64,000 nucleotides of DNA from Ignavibacteriales bacterium (GCA_021740915.1 JAIOYW010000003.1:124001-188000), one strand, 5' to 3'; shown: positions 18,773 through 27,183, numbered from the stretch's first letter. The notes: a model not told the origin generated them from the sequence alone. Translations and numbers: made by a program.

Positions 18773-20427
18773 TTTTTATTCCGGTATAATAACAATTGAA
18801 TTTTTTTCAGATAAAATAACAGGACGCCCCAGGCAAAAATTGAGAGCGAAAATACAGGTACAAGTAATGGGTAGCGGGAGTAAAATGTCAGTTCCTGCCG
18901 TAAACCGGCTTTCCCGTTAATAGCTGTCTGTGTGAAGAGTTCCGTTTTGATCGTATAATCTCCATTGGGGCTGATTATTCCGCTGATACCTCCGTTTGCA
19001 CACCGGACGAGCCATCGCCTGTTCTCAATTGCGCGTATCCTGCTGAAAGCTTTATGCTGAAACGGTCCGCTGCTGTAGCCATACCAACTGTCGTTTGTAA
19101 CAACAACAAGTAATTCGGCGCCTTTTTTTACAAATTGAGCTACAAAGTCTGGATATATCGACTCAATACAAATCACCCCGCCAAGTTTCGCCTCTGTACC
19201 GTCCCGCATTTTTAACCTAAGCAGCGTTGTATCTTTGCCGGTATTCCAGCTTGAGATGCCCACATTCCATTTAATCCATCTTCCCAGGATAGGGATCTTC
19301 TCAACGTAGGGTACTTTTTCACCGAATGGCACCAATTTGATTTTCCCGTACTGGTCGATATTATGCTGACCCCGATTAAAAAGAAGGATTGAATTATACG
19401 ATTGATAATAACTTCCGGAAGGCGTCTTTTTAGCATCTTCAGGGATATTGTTTTCATCGTAATAAAAGAAGGCGTGCGGCATTCCGGTCAGAATCGAGGT
19501 TCCGTATTTTTCAGTAAACCTTTTGATCTCTGCCACAATTTCCTCATTGCCTCCCGAAAGCAGATAAACAGGCATCGCACTTTCGGGCCAGACAATCATA
19601 TCAGTCTTACCTTTCAGGCTTTTTTCGCTTAAACTGAGATATAGTTCCGCCTGTTCGTCTAAGTTTCCCGATTCCCATTTATTCCATGGATTAAGGTCGG
19701 GCTGCACTATCCCGACATTTATGTATTTATCGGCGCTGAATTCATCCCCTGATTTTATTATTCCATAAATGAAGGCAGTGAGGGGCAATGCTATAAAGGC
19801 AAAAAACCACGCGGATCTGTAAAAATACTTTTTACCGCGGGTTTTAATCGCACGATAGAGGAAAATATTTGCGAAAATTATCAGGATACTTAATCCGTAA
19901 ACCCCCGTGATGTCAGCCGACTGAACAATAAATTTTTCTTCTGCAAAAACATTTCCGAGAGTAAGCCAGGGAAATCTGAATTCCGTTAAAGTATAAAGGA
20001 ATTCATAAGCTGCCCAGAAAAAGGGGAGCAGCATCAGACTTTTTCCCTTGCCTGTAATTTTCCCGGTCATATAATATGCGGTTGAGGGAATAAGGAACAG
20101 CAGCGGATTGAAAAAAACAAGAACTCCGCCTGATATCATCAGGAATGTATCAGCTTCTTTTGTCCAGCTTCCAACCCAGTAAAGAGTTATAACATTGAAT
20201 ATCAGAAAAGTTAGATAAGTAAGTTTATTTATTGCCGCAAGTGAATCTTTTTTATCGAGTGCGATCAAATAAGGCACAAGTGCGATCAATGCAAGATAAG
20301 AAAACGGAAGCGGAGGGAAAGCCAGCCCGAGTCCTGTACCCGAGACCAGCGCAATAAATAAATCAGTCCTGAAAAAAGAATTACTTTTATCAGCAGGTCT
20401 TGTTGAATAAATATTCGAAAAAATCAA
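18769..20427 (-). CDS. lnt: Apolipoprotein N-acyltransferase
   Basis: The final enzyme of bacterial lipoprotein maturation, transferring a fatty acyl chain from phospholipid to the N-terminal Cys of diacylated lipoproteins in the inner membrane. The N-terminal half has about six to seven membrane helices. The nitrilase-like domain (~235-500) holds the catalytic triad Glu282 (WPESAMPVY), Lys362 ([14 protein letters not shown]) and Cys420 ([11 protein letters not shown]). A final helix lies near the C-terminus, as expected. Length 552 aa is usual. The window encodes likely substrates (lipoproteins at 26.7, 31.2 and 37.3 kb). Its start lies 1 base from the dedA-like stop. Confidence 0.93.
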   Translation of the reverse strand: MIFSNIYSTRPADKSNSFFRTDLFIALVSGTGLGLAFPPLPFSYLALIALVPYLIALDKKDSLAAINKLTYLTFLIFNVITLYWVGSWTKEADTFLMISGGVLVFFNPLLFLIPSTAYYMTGKITGKGKSLMLLPFFWAAYEFLYTLTEFRFPWLTLGNVFAEEKFIVQSADITGVYGLSILIIFANIFLYRAIKTRGKKYFYRSAWFFAFIALPLTAFIYGIIKSGDEFSADKYINVGIVQPDLNPWNKWESGNLDEQAELYLSLSEKSLKGKTDMIVWPESAMPVYLLSGGNEEIVAEIKRFTEKYGTSILTGMPHAFFYYDENNIPEDAKKTPSGSYYQSYNSILLFNRGQHNIDQYGKIKLVPFGEKVPYVEKIPILGRWIKWNVGISSWNTGKDTTLLRLKMRDGTEAKLGGVICIESIYPDFVAQFVKKGAELLVVVTNDSWYGYSSGPFQHKAFSRIRAIENRRWLVRCANGGISGIISPNGDYTIKTELFTQTAINGKAGLRQELTFYSRYPLLVPVFSLSIFAWGVLLFYLKKIQLLLYRNKK

Positions 20428-20428
20428 T

Positions 20429-21037
20429 TTATTTTGCGAACCGATAATAAATGAAACGGACTACGAAAGCCAGTATAATTACTCCCGTAATAATAAGAAT
20501 AATATTCGAATAAGTCTCAAGATAGTGGTCCACCAGATTGATATTATTGCCCAGAGCCATACCGAGGTAGATTATGATTGCGTTCCATAAAAAGGCGCTT
20601 ATGAGCGCAATTACAAATGTTTTGTTAGGGTCAAGTTTATGTATTCCAGAGAAAAAACTGATTACCGAACGTGTGCCCGGCAAAAATCTGTTGGCAAGGA
20701 TAAGAAAGTAGCCGTATTTCCGAAACCATTGGTCGGGTTTATCGATAGCGCCTGGGTTAATGAATTTTATTTTTCCTTTCCGCAGGATATTCTCTCCGAA
20801 AAACTTTCCGATATAATACATTAGAATAAATCCGGCAGCACTGCCCAGGCCTGTAATTATAAGTATTGGGAAATAGCTGAGAGATGTGGATGCGATAAGC
20901 GTTGCACCGAAAACTATTACAAGATCACTCGGCAGGGGAGGAAAAACATTCTCGCCGAATGCAAACAGGAAAAGTAATACATAAATAATAATGGGGCTTA
21001 CCTGACTCATATATTGCAGGCTATCTTCGAGCATCAA
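20429..21037 (-). CDS. DedA-family membrane protein
   Basis: A small polytopic protein (202 aa) of the DedA/SNARE-associated (VTT) family, proposed to flip undecaprenyl phosphate or phospholipids and to support envelope homeostasis. Signatures are FGENVFPPLPSDLVIVFGA (about 27-45), ILANRFLPGTRSVISFFSG (about 112-130) with its conserved Arg residues, and GSAAGFILMYYIGKFFG between them. It is followed by a C-terminal helix. It shares an operon with lnt, and both act in the membrane. Whether this paralogue transports a lipid carrier is inference. Confidence 0.88.
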   Translation of the reverse strand: MMLEDSLQYMSQVSPIIIYVLLFLFAFGENVFPPLPSDLVIVFGATLIASTSLSYFPILIITGLGSAAGFILMYYIGKFFGENILRKGKIKFINPGAIDKPDQWFRKYGYFLILANRFLPGTRSVISFFSGIHKLDPNKTFVIALISAFLWNAIIIYLGMALGNNINLVDHYLETYSNIILIITGVIILAFVVRFIYYRFAK

Positions 21038-21523
21038 TCAACTCCGAATAAGTAATATGGTTGCATAAGCCTCAATTCCTTCTTCCTTCCCAACAAATCC
21101 AAGTTTCTCCGATGTTGTCGCCTTCACCGAGACATCCTCCGGTGCTAACCCCGTTATTGCGGCAATTTTTTCTTTCATCAATGGAATATAAGGTGCTATT
21201 TTGGGCTTTTGTAGTATTACTGTTGAATCAATATTTACAATTTCATACCCTCTTTGGACGACCATATCATAAACTTGTTCCAAAAATAATGAACTGTCAT
21301 AATTTTTGAATTTGCTGTCATTATCCGGAAAAAATTTCCCGATATCGCCGGCGCCAATGGCGCCAAGCATAGCATCGCAGAGTGCATGCAGCAGCACATC
21401 GGCATCTGAATGACCGTCTGCTCCCTTTTCTGCAGGGATTTCTATCCCGCCCAGGAAAAGTTTTCTGCCTTCAGTCAATCTGTGGACATCGTAGCCCGAG
21501 CCGATACGGAATTGTGATTTCAA
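21038..21523 (-). CDS. ispF: 2-C-methyl-D-erythritol 2,4-cyclodiphosphate synthase
   Basis: The MEP-pathway enzyme that cyclises CDP-methylerythritol 2-phosphate, releasing CMP (161 aa, usual length). Metal ligands are Asp12 and His14 in GSGYDVH and His46 in DADVLLHALCDAMLGA. FFPDNDSKF and the C-terminal VSVKATTSEKLGFVGKEEGI are family signatures. It shows the organism makes isoprenoids by the MEP route. The start codon overlaps the end of the acylphosphatase gene by 4 bases; the stop abuts the dedA-like start with no gap. Confidence 0.96.
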   Translation of the reverse strand: MKSQFRIGSGYDVHRLTEGRKLFLGGIEIPAEKGADGHSDADVLLHALCDAMLGAIGAGDIGKFFPDNDSKFKNYDSSLFLEQVYDMVVQRGYEIVNIDSTVILQKPKIAPYIPLMKEKIAAITGLAPEDVSVKATTSEKLGFVGKEEGIEAYATILLIRS

Positions 21524-21804
21524 TGTTTAACCCTGAAATTGTTGAATTCGCCAGTGTATTCTTCTAATCTGATTTTGCAGGTAGTAACATGTGCCCGTGA
21601 AGGTCCGTTTTTTAATAATTCAAATAAGGTATCAATGTCATTCTTGGGTCCCTCCGCAACTGTAAGAACTTCTCCCGAATAGAGATTTTGCGTGAAACCA
21701 GTTAATTTGAGCCGCTCTGCATTAGTTATAACAAAATATCTGAATCCGACACCCTGCACCAGTCCGGATACCAGTATTTCTGCTCTAACAAGATTATTAT
21801 CCAT
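21520..21804 (-). CDS. acyP: Acylphosphatase
   Basis: A 94-residue alpha/beta-sandwich enzyme hydrolysing acyl phosphates. The catalytic residues are Arg22 in GLVQGVGFRYF and Asn40 in GFTQNLYSGEV, both at canonical positions, and AEGPKNDIDTLFELLKNGP matches the usual second helix. Its start overlaps the transporter gene by 8 bases and its stop overlaps ispF by 4. Cellular role remains obscure in most bacteria. Confidence 0.93.
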   Translation of the reverse strand: MDNNLVRAEILVSGLVQGVGFRYFVITNAERLKLTGFTQNLYSGEVLTVAEGPKNDIDTLFELLKNGPSRAHVTTCKIRLEEYTGEFNNFRVKH

Positions 21805-22723
21805 TTTGTTTCTTAAACCGGTTGTCGTATAGTTCCGCGATAATAAGCCCGGAAAAAATCAGAAAACTGCCGAGCGCTCCAAAGTTACTGATTTTTTCAT
21901 TCAGGGCAAAGAACGCTATGATAGCTGCAAATATTGGCTCAAATGAATAAATAATACCTGCCTTTGTGGGCGTAACTTCTTTCTGATATTTAGTCTGGAA
22001 AAATGTCGCTCCCACAGTTGCAAAAACGGCTGTGTATATCAGTCCAAATATCAGGTAGCCGGTCAGATTGAAATGATAAGGCTGATAACCTGAGGCGTCG
22101 AATAATGATGCGGTTATTAAACCAAGTATTGCTGAAACTGCCATCTGAAAAAACACAAGCACATTCAGGTTATGTTTTTTGCTCAATATATCAAGATATA
22201 CAACGTGGAGCGCGAATAATACGGCGCAGATCAATGTAAGCAGATCGCCGAAGTTAAAATTATTTCCGAGGTCATTTAGTAACGTAAAAATATCGCTTTC
22301 TCCGGTTGAAAGCAGGACAATGCCGAAAAAAACGAGTATCGTCCCGATTATCGCTCCGGTTGTTGGCGGACGTCTTTCTATTATTAGCTGAAAAATCGGA
22401 ATGATAACGACAAGTGTTCCGGTTATAAATCCCGATTTTGTCGCCGTTGTATATTGCAGTCCGGCAGTCTGACTCGAGAAAGCCAGAAATATCAGTACAC
22501 CAAGAAAGATACCTGCAAGAATATCCTTTTGGTTGCGGGCAATATCTTTTATAACAAATGGCGCAAATAAAAGAGCTGCAAGCGAAAAGCGGACAGCAAC
22601 GAACATCATCGGGGATGCATCGTTCAGGGATTCCTTCACGATCGTGAACGTCCCGCCCCACATTACCGTCACAAGCAGGAGCGCCAGCTCACCTCTGTAT
22701 TTGCGGTTTTGCAGTATTTTCAT
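21797..22723 (-). CDS. EamA/DMT-family transporter
   Basis: A drug/metabolite-superfamily transporter of 308 aa with ten predicted helices arranged as two five-helix EamA repeats. The first repeat opens with LLLVTVMWGGTFTIVKESL and the second with LLTLICAVLFALHVVYLDIL. TYSFEPIFAAIIAFFALNEKIS-type residues (IYSFEPIFAAIIAFFALNE) near the end are a family hallmark. Substrate cannot be predicted; relatives export amino acids or other metabolites. Its start directly abuts the era stop. Confidence 0.9.
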   Translation of the reverse strand: MKILQNRKYRGELALLLVTVMWGGTFTIVKESLNDASPMMFVAVRFSLAALLFAPFVIKDIARNQKDILAGIFLGVLIFLAFSSQTAGLQYTTATKSGFITGTLVVIIPIFQLIIERRPPTTGAIIGTILVFFGIVLLSTGESDIFTLLNDLGNNFNFGDLLTLICAVLFALHVVYLDILSKKHNLNVLVFFQMAVSAILGLITASLFDASGYQPYHFNLTGYLIFGLIYTAVFATVGATFFQTKYQKEVTPTKAGIIYSFEPIFAAIIAFFALNEKISNFGALGSFLIFSGLIIAELYDNRFKKQNG

Positions 22724-23626
22724 CTATTCGGTCTTATATCCGAAATATTTCAGCATTTTCGGATCGCTCCGCCATTTTTCCTTTACTTTTACACGAAGTT
22801 CCAAAAAAACCCCTCTGCCAAGGAATTCTTCAATTGATGCGCGCGACTTTTCCCCGAGCTTCTTTATTGCCGATCCTGATTTCCCTATAATTATCGGCTT
22901 CTGACTTTCCCTTTCAACAATTATCGTAGCCGTAATTACATCCTTCCGGTTTTCCTGCTCTTTGAAATCTTCGATTATAACTTCCGTGCTGTATGGTATT
23001 TCATCCTGAAAAAGCTCAAATACTTTTTCGCGGATAATTTCGGATACAAAAAATCTCTCGTTCTCATCGGAAAGCTGATCATCCGGAAAAAATTTCGGGT
23101 GAATTGGCAGATTTTCCAGCAGGGAGGGGAGGATCCTCTCAATATTAAACTTATTCAGTGCAGATACAGGGATCACTTCAAGGAATTTTTCCTGAGCGCT
23201 GAGATTATTGAGGGCTTCCTGGATTTTTGCCTGTGGCGCAAGATCAATTTTATTAAGAAGCAGGATTCGCCCCGCTTCGGATTTATTTAGTAAATCCTGA
23301 ACAACCGGATCGTTAAGAAATTTTTCCGCTGTCGGGTCATCGGCTGCATCAACTATTAACAGAAGCAGATCGGCATCGAGAATAGACAATTCTATAAATT
23401 CGAGCATCCTGTTCTGAAGCAGGTATTCAGGATTCAATATTCCGGGAGTATCGAGAAAAATGACCTGCGAAACCGCATCCGAAAGGATACCCATAACACG
23501 CTTTCTTGTCGTCTGGGGTTTGCTTGTCGTTATCGAAAGTTTTTCGCCTAATATCGCATTCATCAGCGTGGATTTTCCGGCATTAGGTTTGCCGATTATT
23601 GCAACGTAACCACATCTGTGGTCCAT
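22724..23626 (-). CDS. era: GTPase Era
   Basis: An essential GTPase that binds 16S rRNA and checks small-subunit assembly (300 aa). G1 is GKPNAGKS (12-19), followed by the Era-type switch region TTSKPQTTRKRVMGI, G3 DTPG, and G4 NKID. A C-terminal KH domain carries the Era signature GKSGSAIKKLGEKSR and the ending LRVKVKEKWRSDP. The ATG at 23626 is chosen because it gives the standard MDHRCGYVAIIG start; a longer reading to 23677 would add 17 atypical residues. It is the first gene of the nine-gene minus-strand run. Confidence 0.96.
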   Translation of the reverse strand: MDHRCGYVAIIGKPNAGKSTLMNAILGEKLSITTSKPQTTRKRVMGILSDAVSQVIFLDTPGILNPEYLLQNRMLEFIELSILDADLLLLIVDAADDPTAEKFLNDPVVQDLLNKSEAGRILLLNKIDLAPQAKIQEALNNLSAQEKFLEVIPVSALNKFNIERILPSLLENLPIHPKFFPDDQLSDENERFFVSEIIREKVFELFQDEIPYSTEVIIEDFKEQENRKDVITATIIVERESQKPIIIGKSGSAIKKLGEKSRASIEEFLGRGVFLELRVKVKEKWRSDPKMLKYFGYKTE

Positions 23627-23929
23627 ATTGTTTCCTGATAAATTAATTCTGATTACAAAAATATAATAATCCCGCACTAGGACATAATAAAATGACAGAA
23701 GTTTTACTATAGATCGGAATGCTTCAGATTGAAATGGGTAAAAACAGATAACATCAAACCTGCATACCCTGCCTGCAACGGGCAGGCAAATTTAGGGGGT
23801 ACCCTTCTGAGCGGGCCAGTTTGTGAAAAAGCTAAACACCTATATAGCTTACCACTATCATTATTCCCCTCTCTTGAAAGAAAACCATTAAAAGACTGTA
23901 TTAAGACCAATGATCAGAAGGAAAATGGA
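23627..23929. other. Intergenic region with a hairpin element before the toxin-antitoxin patch
   Basis: About 300 bases with no supported gene. Bases 23770-23788 form a perfect 7-bp hairpin TGCCTGC/GCAGGCA with a 5-base loop, followed by a G-rich patch ending in a KpnI-like GGTACC sequence. The stretch is richer in G/C than the DNA around it and looks like a dispersed repeat next to an accessory insertion. Whether other copies exist outside the window cannot be seen. Confidence 0.45.
23656..23663 (-). promoter_or_regulatory. Candidate -7 promoter element (TATTTTTG) for the era operon
   Basis: Read on the minus strand it fits TAnnTTTG and lies about 30 bases before the era ATG, so the leader would be short. 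No clear TTG is found at the expected -33 distance. Confidence 0.35.
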
Positions 23930-24206
23930 ATGAAATTAAGTGAGTCTGTTAAATCCATAAGTTATCTAAAGCTAATGCCGCCAAGATGATTGAAGATGCT
24001 AATAAAAATCAAAAAACATTTGTTATTACTCAAAATGGTGAAGCAAAGGTAATCGTTCAGGATTTAAAAGCGTATGAAAAGACACAGGAAACATTAGCTC
24101 TTTTAAAAATCTTGTCATTGAGCAGCAAAATATTCAAAGCGGGCAGGCTAAAGGAATAAAGGAAACCTTTGCCGAAATTAGAAAGGAATTAGGAACATCA
24201 AAATAA
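23930..24206 (+). pseudogene. Phd/YefM-type antitoxin with two single-base frameshifts
   Basis: Read with two single-A insertions the region gives a continuous 92-residue antitoxin: MKLSESVKSISYLK, then ANAAKMIEDANKNQKTFVITQ, NGEAKVIVQDLKAYEKTQETL, ALLKILSLSSK, and NIQSGQAK...AEIRKELGTSK before TAA. Both breaks fall in A runs (about 23973-23975 and about 24132-24135), each one A short, and 277 bases plus 2 is exactly 93 codons. NGEAKVIVQDLKAYE is the Phd/YefM DNA-binding/dimer region. A good ribosome site (AGAAGG) precedes the ATG. It ends 1 base before the ParE toxin ATG. It is either a real pseudogene or two homopolymer sequencing errors. Confidence 0.82.
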
Positions 24207-24207
24207 A

Positions 24208-24531
24208 ATGGAATATACATTACTGATAGATCCATTAGCAAAACAGGATATTATAGATATTTATAACTTTATCGAAGTAAATGATTCAGAAGATAAAGCA
24301 GAGAAGCTATTAGAAAATTTAGAAAAAACGTATTTAAGTTTAGAAAAATTACCAGCCAGAGGTCATATACCGGAAGAACTTAGGAATACTGGAATTACCA
24401 GATACCTGGAAATCCATTATAAACCCTATAGAATAATTTGCGAGATAAGTAATAACGTAGTTTATGTTCATTGTATATTGGACGGAAGAAGGAATATGCA
24501 GGAATTATTATCCATGAGATTATTAAGATAA
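24208..24531 (+). CDS. ParE/RelE-superfamily toxin
   Basis: A compact toxin of 107 aa. ParE-like marks are the opening MEYTLLIDPLAKQDIIDIYNF, LEKLPARGHIPEELRN with the PxRG turn, YRIICEISNNVVYVHCILDGRRNM and the basic C-terminus. Relatives either poison DNA gyrase (ParE) or cut mRNA on the ribosome (RelE); the PARGHIPEEL segment favours the ParE/RelE-like group commonly paired with Phd/YefM antitoxins. The frame is intact. It starts 1 base after the antitoxin reading, as in a coupled operon. The antitoxin is frameshifted as given, so either the toxin is inactive or silenced, or the sequence has errors. Confidence 0.87.
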   Translation: MEYTLLIDPLAKQDIIDIYNFIEVNDSEDKAEKLLENLEKTYLSLEKLPARGHIPEELRNTGITRYLEIHYKPYRIICEISNNVVYVHCILDGRRNMQELLSMRLLR

Positions 24532-24869
24532 AAGAAACTTTAATGCCTCAGATGGAAAGGGGAAAACAAAGTTAACCGCAGACCCGCGACCGTGCGGTTA
24601 AATGTTCACCTCGTTTCTTCAACATTGATGATGAAATTTCTGATTCTATTTTGAGTAGTATCTTACCTGTTCAGAGAATTCAATAAATACCTAATTTCTG
24701 CTTCCAAGTCATTACCATTACAGCACAGGAATTAACAAAAATTGAAGGAATTTCGGTATAGCTAATCGGAATATTGATTTTTGTTCTTACCTTATCTTTG
24801 GCTTATCTGTTGCACGGCGCTTGATACATCCTTAAGTTACAAATAGAAATTTATTAATCCTGGATCTGT
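24532..24869. other. Intergenic stretch after the toxin gene
   Basis: About 340 bases with no supported gene. An inverted repeat AACCGCA/TGCGGTT (about 24574-24599) surrounds a short GC-rich loop and lacks a T run. Nothing else is recognisable; the DNA may be the right arm of the accessory insertion carrying the toxin-antitoxin pair. Confidence 0.4.
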
Positions 24870-26144
24870 GTGGAACGGGTTTCCCGAAAAAAATTATTAT
24901 TTGATATTAATATCCCCTCACACGTAAAGAAACTTTTGCAGTTTCTTTTGGCTTTCTCCGTCTTTCAAAATATATGGGCACAACCAGATACGTTAATTAA
25001 TTTCAATCCGGCATTAAACCAATTGAATTATTATCCCTCAGTCGGTATTGATAGTCAGAAAATATTCGATAATACAAATTGGAACAAAGGCAGTGAACCT
25101 GGCTTAAGTCTTCTCAATACTCTCCCGCCCGAAATCACATATAATAATTCCGGGTTTTCAGATTTTTTGCTTGCCAGGGAAAAATTTTCACCGGCTGATT
25201 ATCCGGCACGAACTGCAGTTATATTGTTCGTAAGCGAAAATGGCATTCTGAAACAGAAGTGTTCAGGAGTATTAGTTGCTTATAATTATGTTCTGACGGA
25301 TTGCCACTGTGTCGGGATATTTGATACAAGCAGCAGACTTAGATTTTTTGACAGTATCTGGGTTTATCCCGCTTTTGACAATGGATATGAAAACCCGGTG
25401 TTTGGAAAAAGTCTTGGTGCTGAATATATCACTTTCAAATCAAATCTGACCGGTTTTTATAAAAAGGACATCGCCCTTATAAAACTTAACGATGATATCG
25501 GAGCCAAAACCGGCTGGTTAGGAATTGCATTCTCAACTGATGACAGCTATTTTGAGAATAAAGTACTTCATAAATTCAGTTATCCCGGACCCGTTGATCC
25601 AACGGATTCATCGAGAATTTTTCTTAGTGGTTCACTTTATTATAATTACGGCACTCTGGATTTGATCACTTCAGACTGGATCGGCTATAATATCACCGGA
25701 ATTCCGGGGCAAAGCGGCAGTTCATTGTTCTATACGAATAATGATGAATATCTTTCTTTCGGAGCACAGGTCTGGTCGGGACAATCAAAGCATTTAAGGA
25801 TTACTCCTGAAATATTCTATCCTTTCAGGTCAGTGATAAATAACGGCGTCTCTTCATTTAAGGTCGGACATGATAATGCAGCATTTTATTATATATCAGA
25901 AGCATATCCCAACCCATTTAATCCCGTTACCAATGTAAATTATTCAATTCCGCAGACTGGTTTGGTAGAATTGAAATTGTTCGACATTATGGGGAGGGAA
26001 GTCCTTACTCTTATTAATGAGATAAAAGTAAAAGGAGAATACCATACCACAATCGATGGCAGTCATTTGTCGGGAGGGGTATATTTTTTAGGTATTCGAA
26101 GCGGGAGATTCTATCAGGTAAGGAAATTAATTTTATTAAAATAA
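24870..26144 (+). CDS. Secreted trypsin-like serine protease with T9SS sorting tail
   Basis: An extracellular protease of up to 424 aa. A signal peptide ends near residue 38 (FQNIWAQ). The S1-like domain carries the triad His146 (VLTDCHCVG), Asp200 (KKDIALIKL) and Ser282 (GIPGQSGSSLF), the last replacing the usual GDSGG with GQSGS. From about residue 345 comes a T9SS type A sorting domain: AYPNPFNPVTNVNYSIP, then LKLFDIMGREVLTL and SGGVYFLGI...KLILLK. The protein should be exported by Sec and then across the outer membrane by T9SS. The start is uncertain: GTG 24870 is used, while TTG 24936 would give a tighter signal peptide. It stands alone between the toxin and zinc loci. Confidence 0.85.
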   Translation: MERVSRKKLLFDINIPSHVKKLLQFLLAFSVFQNIWAQPDTLINFNPALNQLNYYPSVGIDSQKIFDNTNWNKGSEPGLSLLNTLPPEITYNNSGFSDFLLAREKFSPADYPARTAVILFVSENGILKQKCSGVLVAYNYVLTDCHCVGIFDTSSRLRFFDSIWVYPAFDNGYENPVFGKSLGAEYITFKSNLTGFYKKDIALIKLNDDIGAKTGWLGIAFSTDDSYFENKVLHKFSYPGPVDPTDSSRIFLSGSLYYNYGTLDLITSDWIGYNITGIPGQSGSSLFYTNNDEYLSFGAQVWSGQSKHLRITPEIFYPFRSVINNGVSSFKVGHDNAAFYYISEAYPNPFNPVTNVNYSIPQTGLVELKLFDIMGREVLTLINEIKVKGEYHTTIDGSHLSGGVYFLGIRSGRFYQVRKLILLK

Positions 26145-26151
26145 GGTTTAT

Positions 26152-26170
26152 TCCCTGAATTGTTCAGGGA
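26152..26170. repeat. Tight 8-bp hairpin with REP-like flank
   Basis: TCCCTGAA/TTCAGGGA with a 3-base loop lies 8 bases after the protease stop, and is followed by CCCGGGAATGACGG (26173-26186). On the minus strand this flank reads CCGTCATTCCCG, a sequence type frequent in dispersed bacterial repeats. It may act as a 3' stem-loop of the protease mRNA; a T run is absent. Confidence 0.45.
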
Positions 26171-26293
26171 TACCCGGGAATGACGGATTACAGGACCCTG
26201 TCTGTTGATTTTATTTACTGATTTGTAAAGTTATAGCATTTTTTAATTTTATCTGTCTTAAAGTGTGCTGTCAAGAGTGAACTTTTTGTAGCT

Positions 26294-26313
26294 TATATTT
26301 GTACTAATAATAT
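26294..26313 (+). promoter_or_regulatory. Candidate promoter (-7) overlapped by a Fur/Zur-type 19-bp palindrome
   Basis: TATATTTG (26294-26301) fits TAnnTTTG exactly. The overlapping 19-mer at 26295-26313 (ATATTTGTACTAATAATAT) is a 9-1-9 imperfect palindrome with 7 of 9 pairs matching, the geometry of Fur-family operators. It lies 20 bases before the first gene of the zinc-type operon. In AT-rich DNA such a palindrome can be chance; the assignment to Zur is inference from the genes downstream. Confidence 0.35.
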
Positions 26314-26333
26314 CAAAAATTTATTATCGATTG

Positions 26334-26672
26334 ATGGAAGAATTAAAACTAAAACAAAAAATCAGAGCTGCAATACTGTTGGGATCATATCTGATTCTTG
26401 TTTTGTTTGCTGTATTTCATCACCACCCGCATAACTCCAATGCCGTAAATGTTGTTTCAAATTCGGAATCTCTGAATTACTCCGGCCACAATAATTTTGC
26501 ACCTTGTCCTGTATGTCTTCTGCTGAATTCAGGTTTCGCAAAACCAGACAGTTATAAAACTGTATCCGGATTGGAAGGCGAAACTGAATTCCTTCAGTAT
26601 TTTAATCCGGGCGACATTTCCAGTTCACATAAGTTTTCCACTTTTCTGCGGGGACCTCCGGACAACTCCTGA
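26334..26672 (+). CDS. Small membrane protein with His-rich and CxxC motifs (metal-related)
   Basis: A protein of 112 aa starting at the ATG 26334 (a TTG three bases earlier is less likely). One N-terminal hydrophobic segment (about 12-32) is followed by FHHHPHN and then PCPVC, resembling DUF2946-like small proteins found beside metal receptors. The Cys and His residues would face the periplasm and could bind Zn or Cu. The C-terminal part is hydrophilic and unremarkable. It is the first gene of a three-gene unit with a His-rich lipoprotein and a ZnuD-like receptor. Function unproven; the family call is tentative. Confidence 0.65.
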   Translation: MEELKLKQKIRAAILLGSYLILVLFAVFHHHPHNSNAVNVVSNSESLNYSGHNNFAPCPVCLLLNSGFAKPDSYKTVSGLEGETEFLQYFNPGDISSSHKFSTFLRGPPDNS

Positions 26673-26714
26673 TTTGGTAAATATATTTTATAAACTAAAT
26701 TCTAAGGAGTTAAT

Positions 26715-27173
26715 ATGTTCATGGTTAGAAAAATCCTTGTATTCGTGGTTTTATTTTTAGTTGTTGTTGCATTTTCAGCCTGTAAGGATGATCCCGTTAC
26801 ACCACCGGAAGACCATTTTGAGGCAATCGGTGTGCAGATAAGTACTTCAGGCATACCAGTCGCATCAATTCTCAGAGGTGTGACTTCCGATACTCTTCAG
26901 GCAAGTGTCGGGGTTCTCACCGACCACTATGATATTAAATTTTACGATGAATCCGAAAATCTTCAGGATCCGCCTTCCGAAGATCATTACAAATTATCAT
27001 GGGCAATTTCCGATACTTCTCTTGTTGAAGTTCGTCAGCATGAAGGTGAAGAAGGTGGTTTTGAATTTCACCTGATGGGTAAAAAATCAGGTTTTACTGA
27101 TATAGAGTTTTTTATTCTTCATAATAATCATTCTGATTTTCGCTCAGGGAAAATTCCTGTTCTCGTTAATTAA
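26715..27173 (+). CDS. His- and acid-rich lipoprotein next to the ZnuD-like receptor
   Basis: A 152-residue lipoprotein with a type II signal peptide ending in the lipobox FSAC (Cys at residue 23). The mature part is rich in His, Asp and Glu (PPEDHFEAIGV, LTDHYDIKFYDE, PPSEDHYKLSW, VRQHEGEEGGFEFHL, FFILHNNHSDFR), suggesting a surface or periplasmic metal-binding protein. A ribosome site AGGAG sits 6 bases before the ATG. It is 42 bases after the previous gene and about 30-70 bases before the receptor gene, with a 12-bp stem-loop in between. No known family is recognised with certainty; it resembles lipoproteins that accompany zinc receptors. Confidence 0.7.
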   Translation: MFMVRKILVFVVLFLVVVAFSACKDDPVTPPEDHFEAIGVQISTSGIPVASILRGVTSDTLQASVGVLTDHYDIKFYDESENLQDPPSEDHYKLSWAISDTSLVEVRQHEGEEGGFEFHLMGKKSGFTDIEFFILHNNHSDFRSGKIPVLVN

Positions 27174-27183
27174 TATTTTTTAA

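Noticed and set aside
23707-23910. Short minus-strand reading in the GC-rich intergenic patch
   Set aside because: No start context or family; composition follows the repeat-like DNA. Similar readings recur over repeat elements and are not evidence of a gene.
24560-24610. Terminator at AACCGCA/TGCGGTT after the toxin gene
   Set aside because: No T run on either strand and only a 7-bp stem around a GC-rich loop; kept only as an inverted repeat.
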